11,462 bases of DNA from the NCBI GenBank assembly GCA_024280875.1, contig JAJRPH010000203.1, positions 1 to 11,462 of the forward strand, given 5' to 3'. Both the position numbers and the translations under genes were made by a program. Below, piece by piece: positions 7,156-11,462 of the stretch. The DNA comes from Deltaproteobacteria bacterium. Lineage in GTDB: Bacteria > Desulfobacterota > Desulfobacteria > Desulfobacterales > Desulfosalsimonadaceae. Under the pieces are notes generated by a model, which had not been told where the DNA came from, made no database searches, and was given only the letters and a program-made list of their open reading frames with translations. The first letter of the stretch is position 1. The number at the start of each line of letters is the position of its first letter.

Positions 7156-9951
7156 TTAGACTTTTTCAACATTTGCTTTTATATATTTGAGCAGCGTGGT
7201 GCCGCCAACTTTATCAGAAACATTGGGTTTCATAATGCAACTGGGGGAATTGACCCCGCCAAAATGCGGATACTTGGGATCACCTTCAAGCCCGCGGACA
7301 TGGCCAAAGCCACCGGCTGAACCCAGAACACCCTGCATGATAAACCAGGTCGGACGGGCAGTCATTTCCACCTGACCCCAGGGAGAAGACAGTTTTACTT
7401 TATCGCCTTCGGCGATACCTCGTTTAATAGCATCCAGGGTATTAATCCACAAGGTGTTTGAGCCGAGTGATTTCATCAGCTGATAATTGCTGAAAGTGGA
7501 AGAATGCTCGTGTTCAAATACCCGGAAATTTCCAAAAATAAAGGGATTCTCAGTATCCGGTTGAAGGTCCGCTTCAGGTTCTTTATAATCAGGCAGGGGG
7601 TCAATACCCTTTTCCTGGGCAACCGGATTGAGAAAATTATACTTGCCTGTGGCGCTTTTTCCTGATGATCCAAAGCCTTCCGGTGGATTAATGCTCCCCC
7701 ATTTTTTATATTTATAATATTCGGCGGTGTCGGTGATAATAAAACCTTTTGCTTTGAGTTCATCAAAGGACCAGGGCGTGTCGGCCATTTGATTCCGGAA
7801 AGCATCTTCAATGTCATTCCAGGGAAAGTATTGGCCCAGGCCCAACCGGCGGGCCAGTTGAATTGTTATTTCCCACATGGGCCGGCAATCATACATGGGT
7901 TTGACGACTTCCGCATAATATCCGATAAACGCTTCATACAGCCAGTCCGGTTTTACCTGACTTTGTTCCAGCCAGGTGGCATCCGGCAGGACAACATCGC
8001 ATAACAGGGCGCTGTTGCACATAAATGCATCTATGATGGCCTTAAACTCCATTTTTTCAATGGCCTGCGTGGTGGCAGCCTGGTTTCCCCAGGAAAGCAC
8101 CGGATCACCAAAATAAATGATTATTCCTTTAAGTTTTCCGGCCTCAACGTCATCTAACAGATGCGCAGGCGCCCAGCCGGACCAGATATCAAATTTATCA
8201 AGTTTGGGTGCAGAACCCTTGGGTGGTTTTTCCTGGCCTTTTGCCCATGCGGGTTTTAATTTTCTTTTAAATGGTAAAGAAGGTCCTCCGGGAGCGTCAA
8301 ACGTGCCGCAAAGGCCGTTCAAAGCCTGAAGCGCTGCGGTGCTGTACATTCCATTGGGAACCTGGGCAAGACCGGTCCATGAGAAAGCCCCTTTTTTTTG
8401 GGCGTTGGCGAACTCGATGGCAATGCGCTCGATGGTTTCAGCAGGAACTCCGCTGATTTTGGCTGCCCATTCCGGTGTTCGGGGAATATCGTCTTCATCT
8501 CCCATGACGCGTTTTTTAAATTCATCAAATCCATGGGTCCAGTTTTCAACAAAATCCTTGTCAAAAAGATCGTTTTTAATAATTACATAACACATGGCCA
8601 TGGCTACCGCACCGTCGGTTGACGGTTTGATTGTGATCCATTCCGTGGCGGCTGCGGCCGTCTCAGACATTCGGGGATCAAATACAACAAGTTTGGCGCC
8701 TCTTTTAATGGCAGCTTTTAACTCGGCGGACTTTCTTTGTCCGTAAGAGGTGGTCAACTCATTCATTCCAAAATGAAGGATATAGTCAGAATCCTGATAG
8801 TTTATCCAGGGCCTTTTATCGTTTAAGTTGTGCTCATTGGCCATTCTGTTAGCATTGTCACACATGGGGCGATGGGTGGTTTTAGGGCATCCCAGGTGAT
8901 CGAAAAGGGCCTCGTGAATCCAGTTGGCAAAATCATTTCCCCTGAAATATCCGAGTTTGTCGGAATCAATCCGTTTAATTCCCTCAGCCACTTTATCCAG
9001 GGCTTCATCCCAGCTGGCTTTCCTGAAACGGCCATTTTCTTTGATGAGCGGGGCTTTGAGTCGATAAGGTGAATACAGGTGTTTTGGCGCTGACCCTCCT
9101 TTGGGGCATAATCTGCCGCCGCCTTTGGGATCGCCGGGTAGACCTGAAGCTCTGACTAAAATACCGTCTTTCAGTTTGGCGGTCATGCCGCAGAGTGCGC
9201 CGCAGGTATAACAATGAGTCGGTATCGATTTGTCAGGTTCCGGCTCTATAGCACCTTCGGCCAGTGTGAAATACGCCGGATCCAGGTTCAATGAGCCAAC
9301 CGCTTCAACTAATTTTTGAGTGGTTTCCTGCCCCCTGGTAAAACCGTCAATGCGCATGTTTTCACACATTAACGCGCCCCTGGTAAAGTGGGCCAATGCC
9401 TGATAGAATTCTGTCTGCGCCGATGCAGCCAGTTGATCGCAAAAGGCAGGTATCCACTGGAGGTATTTATTTTTGAAAAAGTCCTTGTACAGGTCTTCGT
9501 TGTCTTTTTCCAACAGATAACGGAGCAGTTCCATTTCAACCGCGACATGCTCTTCCAAGTCTTTAAAGTCAGATGATTTATGAACACCGGCTTTGTGAAA
9601 GAATTCCCTTAGTTCAAAGACCGGTTTCTGCATGACCACCGGCTCCTTGGTCACGTGGACGGATTCATATGGCATGACAGGGTTCTGGCCGGCATTCAGA
9701 AAAAGATCGGCATAATCATAACTTAGTTCCTTATATAGTTTTTCAGCGTCTCCACTTTTTAAATATAAACGCATCCCCTCGGCCCCGCTCATGAGGTCCA
9801 TGAACCCGCACCCTTTTACCGACTCCAGAAGTTCATCAAGAAATTCATCCTTCTGCATTGCAGCAATTAGCTCCATCGGTATTTCATCGCGATACATTGT
9901 GGAGAGAAACTGGTATCTCATGGCCCTTGATTTAAAAAATGACGTATCCAT
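7156..9951 (-). CDS. TorD-like chaperone domain fused to [4Fe-4S] molybdopterin oxidoreductase
   Basis: 931 aa. Residues 1 to about 215 are a TorD/DmsD/NarJ-type chaperone domain, with DYADLFLNAG, MPYESVHV and the helix EEHVAVEMELLRYLL (134-148). From about 243 the chain is a complete CISM-family catalytic subunit: C247-xx-C250-xxx-C254 and C282 for a [4Fe-4S] cluster, HRPMCDNANR with C364 as the likely Mo/W ligand, KRGAKLVVFDPR (417-427), DVVLPDATWLEQ (652-663), and a C-terminal dinucleotide-binding region with GIAEGDKVKLSSPWG. No twin-arginine signal or hydrophobic segment precedes either domain, so the protein is predicted cytoplasmic. The ligand context resembles the PsrA/PhsA-like and acetylene-hydratase-like branches; the substrate is not determined. 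AAAGGAA precedes the ATG by about 9 bases. No electron-transfer or membrane-anchor subunit gene is adjacent. Confidence 0.93.
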   Translation of the reverse strand: MDTSFFKSRAMRYQFLSTMYRDEIPMELIAAMQKDEFLDELLESVKGCGFMDLMSGAEGMRLYLKSGDAEKLYKELSYDYADLFLNAGQNPVMPYESVHVTKEPVVMQKPVFELREFFHKAGVHKSSDFKDLEEHVAVEMELLRYLLEKDNEDLYKDFFKNKYLQWIPAFCDQLAASAQTEFYQALAHFTRGALMCENMRIDGFTRGQETTQKLVEAVGSLNLDPAYFTLAEGAIEPEPDKSIPTHCYTCGALCGMTAKLKDGILVRASGLPGDPKGGGRLCPKGGSAPKHLYSPYRLKAPLIKENGRFRKASWDEALDKVAEGIKRIDSDKLGYFRGNDFANWIHEALFDHLGCPKTTHRPMCDNANRMANEHNLNDKRPWINYQDSDYILHFGMNELTTSYGQRKSAELKAAIKRGAKLVVFDPRMSETAAAATEWITIKPSTDGAVAMAMCYVIIKNDLFDKDFVENWTHGFDEFKKRVMGDEDDIPRTPEWAAKISGVPAETIERIAIEFANAQKKGAFSWTGLAQVPNGMYSTAALQALNGLCGTFDAPGGPSLPFKRKLKPAWAKGQEKPPKGSAPKLDKFDIWSGWAPAHLLDDVEAGKLKGIIIYFGDPVLSWGNQAATTQAIEKMEFKAIIDAFMCNSALLCDVVLPDATWLEQSQVKPDWLYEAFIGYYAEVVKPMYDCRPMWEITIQLARRLGLGQYFPWNDIEDAFRNQMADTPWSFDELKAKGFIITDTAEYYKYKKWGSINPPEGFGSSGKSATGKYNFLNPVAQEKGIDPLPDYKEPEADLQPDTENPFIFGNFRVFEHEHSSTFSNYQLMKSLGSNTLWINTLDAIKRGIAEGDKVKLSSPWGQVEMTARPTWFIMQGVLGSAGGFGHVRGLEGDPKYPHFGGVNSPSCIMKPNVSDKVGGTTLLKYIKANVEKV
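9307..9951 (-). other. TorD/DmsD-like chaperone domain (N-terminal part of the fusion)
   Basis: Residues 1-215 of the fusion protein. Free-standing proteins of this family bind the Tat signal or apo-form of a molybdoenzyme and aid cofactor insertion. Here the domain is all-helical in appearance and carries the family's PYES-like and EEHVAVE-like motifs. It is joined to the enzyme by a linker of about 30 residues (roughly 213-243). Confidence 0.8.
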
Positions 9952-10075
9952 TTTTTTAATTTCCTTTCATGTTTTTTTTCTGATTAATGCCTGAAACAGT
10001 TAAATCCACGATTTTATCAAACGCGGATAAAACACCGGTCCAGCAAGGACACGGTTCATAAAGGAAATTGTGAGT

Positions 10076-10091
10076 TGCAATATCCATACCA
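10076..10091 (-). promoter_or_regulatory. Sigma-54-like promoter for the molybdoenzyme gene
   Basis: On the minus strand the sequence is TGGTATGGATATTGCA. The invariant GG and GC are 10 bases apart, the -12 box TTGCA is perfect and the -24 box matches at 4 of 6 positions (TGGCAC consensus). The predicted transcript would start near 10065, giving a leader of about 114 bases before the ATG at 9951. It would need an enhancer-binding activator. Confidence 0.55.
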
Positions 10092-10248
10092 TTGCTGGTG
10101 AGCTTTAAGGCTTAATTTTAAAAAAACTTTATATCCTAAAATTGCTCATAATCATTGTGATATCAGCGTGTTTTAAAATGAAATAAACAGAAAAAAATTT
10201 AAAAAACAGTAGCCGAAAGTTGAGGATCGCATATTTTTTATTGCACTG

Positions 10249-10289
10249 ATATTATTCTGTTGCTATGCTCTATGTGTTTAGAATAATAT
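10249..10289. promoter_or_regulatory. 10-bp perfect inverted repeat between the divergent promoters
   Basis: Arms ATATTATTCT (10249-10258) and AGAATAATAT (10280-10289) are perfect complements separated by 21 bases. The centre is roughly 205 bp from the predicted leftward start and 235 bp from the rightward start, a usual distance for a bacterial enhancer-binding-protein site. The arms are AT-rich, so chance cannot be excluded. Confidence 0.45.
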
Positions 10290-10460
10290 TAAAATTAAAT
10301 CAATTTTTTATTTTCGCAATTTTTTTATTGCAGTTTGTCTATTCTTTGAAAACCCTTTCTATCGTCCTTAAAAATCAATTCTGTTTCTATGTGTATGTTC
10401 ATATCATCCTGATTTTAAAAGGTATAATTTTAAATTGGTTTAAACTTTTTATAGAATCGG

Positions 10461-10474
10461 ATCAAAAGTTTGAT
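10461..10474. promoter_or_regulatory. Palindrome abutting the rightward promoter
   Basis: ATCAAA-AG-TTTGAT is a perfect 6-bp inverted repeat with a 2-base spacer, ending 2 bases before the -24 box. It could be an operator; it lacks the spacing of an FNR/CRP site (TTGAT-N4-ATCAA). Confidence 0.35.
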
Positions 10475-10476
10475 GA

Positions 10477-10492
10477 TGGCATATAGATTGCT
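10477..10492 (+). promoter_or_regulatory. Sigma-54-like promoter for the rightward exported-protein gene
   Basis: TGGCATATAGATTGCT matches the TGGCAC-N5-TTGCW consensus at 5 of 6 positions in the -24 box and fully in the -12 box, with the invariant 10-base GG-to-GC spacing. A transcript starting near 10503 would have a leader of about 280 bases before the ATG at 10783. Confidence 0.65.
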
Positions 10493-10570
10493 ATGAGTTT
10501 AATTGGAAATCTCTGTTTATTGTGTTTCGACCGACGGCGGATTTTTATAATTTGTCTGAATTTAAAATAT

Positions 10571-10594
10571 TTGTACCCGTTCACGGGGGTACAA
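10571..10594 (+). repeat. Leader hairpin 1 (8-bp stem, 8-base loop)
   Basis: TTGTACCC (10571-10578) pairs perfectly with GGGTACAA (10587-10594) around an 8-base loop, GTTCACGG. It lies in the predicted 5' leader of the gene at 10783. There is no T-run after it, so it is not an intrinsic terminator. Confidence 0.6.
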
Positions 10595-10601
10595 CTGTTG
10601 A

Positions 10602-10625
10602 TACACTTCCAAACAATGAAGTGTA
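10602..10625 (+). repeat. Leader hairpin 2 (8-bp stem, 8-base loop)
   Basis: TACACTTC (10602-10609) pairs perfectly with GAAGTGTA (10618-10625) around an 8-base loop, CAAACAAT. It begins 7 bases after hairpin 1 and has the same stem and loop lengths but unrelated sequence. It too has no T-run. Confidence 0.6.
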
Positions 10626-10782
10626 AGCATTCTCAGGGTGACGAAAGCTGCGATTTTAATACCGGATGAACGTATTATTCATTTATTGATAAATTATTAA
10701 ATTTTTAAAAAGAAAGGAGGCGCGTTAGTCAGCAACTCTCGGAATTCGTATTTTTTTATAAATTAATTAAAGGAGCCATTTA

Positions 10783-11462
10783 ATGAAAAAATTATTATTT
10801 CCAATCATGTTATTGTCATCATTACTTATTTTTATTTCTGCCGTTCCAGGCTTTTGCAGCATCCAGGCCACTGTTTCCGCATCGGAATACAAAGCCGGTG
10901 ATGTTGTGACCATTGAAGGGTCCATAGAACCCGGTCAGGATCTTTACATTGCAATTTCATCTCAGAAAACCTTTGCGCCCAAAGATACAAAGGGTGTGCA
11001 TGAAATCAAACACCTTAAAAAAGATGGTGAAAAAAAAGGGTTTACCAGTGATACAGCAATACCTACTCTGTATTATATGCTGACATCAAATCCTGAAAAG
11101 TTTGGGGGAGTCAAGGATAAGAAATTCGGCGGGCCGTCTTTTTTTACGCAAAAAGGAAAAAGAGGGCTTTATAAAACCACCATGTTCAAGCTGGCAGATT
11201 ACGATGCCCTTGATGCTGAGGCTAAAGCCATGCTGTCAACCATCAAGACAAAAGCCGAATGGGATTTTTTCAGGTATGCCCATGAAAGTAAATTTGGTAT
11301 TAATACAATTGTTAAAGAAAAGACCCAGGTCGGCAAGGTTACGATTAATGCCCGGACGGTTTTAGGAGATTACAACAAGACGCAAAATTACTGGGATAAA
11401 GGGACATCCATTCAGCTGGATAAAAGAACCGGTAAATTTAAAGCTTCTTTTATGTCGTTTCG
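10783..11462 (+). CDS. Exported protein of unknown function, N-terminal part
   Basis: 226 codons are visible before the right edge, with no stop. AGGAG (10771-10775) lies 7 bases before the ATG. Residues 1 to about 26 form a Sec-type signal peptide (MKK, long hydrophobic core, then VPGFCS); the Cys is not in a good lipobox. The following segment IQATVSASEYKAGDVVTIEG and IEPGQDLYIAI looks like an immunoglobulin-like or similar beta-sandwich domain. Later parts carry many Lys, Gly and aromatic residues (FGGPSFF, KAEWDFFRYAHESKFG, DYNKTQNYWDKG, IQLDKRTGKFKASFMSF). There is no CxxCH haem motif or other recognised catalytic motif in the visible part. It is transcribed divergently from the molybdoenzyme cluster, likely from the sigma-54-like promoter at 10477, which suggests co-regulation. 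I do not recognise the family. Confidence 0.85.
   Translation, partial: MKKLLFPIMLLSSLLIFISAVPGFCSIQATVSASEYKAGDVVTIEGSIEPGQDLYIAISSQKTFAPKDTKGVHEIKHLKKDGEKKGFTSDTAIPTLYYMLTSNPEKFGGVKDKKFGGPSFFTQKGKRGLYKTTMFKLADYDALDAEAKAMLSTIKTKAEWDFFRYAHESKFGINTIVKEKTQVGKVTINARTVLGDYNKTQNYWDKGTSIQLDKRTGKFKASFMSF

Larger units (their letters stand above)
9952..10782. other. Divergent regulatory region without a convincing gene
   Basis: 831 bp of strongly AT-rich DNA between the starts of two divergent genes. The only frame over 70 codons (10265-10486, plus) has no ribosome site, low-complexity hydrophobic content and overlaps a promoter, so I do not call it. The region holds the sigma-54-like elements, inverted repeats and leader hairpins listed separately. 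Stretches with nothing I can identify are 9970-10070, 10092-10248 and 10290-10460. Confidence 0.8.

Noticed and set aside
9207..9310. Internal Tat signal between the chaperone and enzyme domains
   Set aside because: The linker has no twin-arginine motif and no hydrophobic stretch, so export of the enzyme half is not supported.
10265..10486. Plus-strand frame of 73 codons in the divergent intergenic region
   Set aside because: It has no ribosome site before its ATG, a composition expected of AT-rich noncoding DNA, and its end overlaps the sigma-54-like promoter at 10477.
10626..10672. Possible known riboswitch in the rightward leader (a GACGAAAGCTGCGA stretch recalled the GEMM c-di-GMP class)
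   Set aside because: The required GCAAA-type core and tetraloop-receptor arrangement are absent, so no known class is claimed.
1..11462. CRISPR array, tRNA or rRNA gene, insertion sequence or attachment site
   Set aside because: I saw no regularly spaced direct repeats, no tRNA-like cloverleaf arms with the conserved T-loop, no transposase frame and no terminal inverted repeats.

Overview
The window looks like a chromosomal segment from an anaerobic, sulfate-reducer-type deltaproteobacterium (Desulfobacteraceae-like). This rests on moderately AT-rich DNA, a cytoplasmic molybdopterin oxidoreductase, a CxxC-rich sensor kinase of a style common in that group, and sigma-54-type promoters. The assignment is inference from gene style; no rRNA or marker gene is present.

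Layout. Seven genes lie on the minus strand and read leftward from about 9950 to the left edge: (1) a 931-aa protein fusing a TorD/DmsD-type chaperone domain to a [4Fe-4S] molybdopterin (or tungstopterin) oxidoreductase; (2) an outer-membrane porin-like beta-barrel protein; (3) after a good intrinsic terminator, an exported protein with a FlgT-C-like segment and an FG-GAP/VCBS-like calcium loop, starting at TTG; (4) a PhnD-type periplasmic binding protein; (5) a membrane histidine kinase with a nine-cysteine cytoplasmic insert and a PAS domain, overlapping gene 4 by one base (TAATG); (6) a single-domain CheY-like response regulator; (7) the N-terminus of a probable PEP/pyruvate-binding (PEP synthase/PPDK-like) protein, cut by the window edge. 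On the plus strand one gene starts at 10783, encodes an exported protein of unknown function and runs off the right edge.

The 831-bp gap between the divergent genes (9952-10782) has no convincing gene but is rich in signals. It holds a sigma-54-like -24/-12 element facing each way, a perfect 10-bp inverted repeat between them that could be a shared enhancer-binding site, a small palindrome abutting the rightward promoter, and two consecutive hairpins of identical 8-8-8 geometry in the long predicted leader of the rightward gene.

Working model (inference): an activator-dependent, divergently transcribed module in which a self-chaperoned cytoplasmic molybdoenzyme acts on a small solute admitted by the porin. 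A split periplasmic-binding-protein/histidine-kinase/receiver system senses a ligand, and possibly redox or metal state through the Cys-rich insert. Neither the enzyme substrate nor the sensor ligand can be read from the sequence. No electron-transfer subunit, membrane anchor or sigma-54 activator is encoded in the window.
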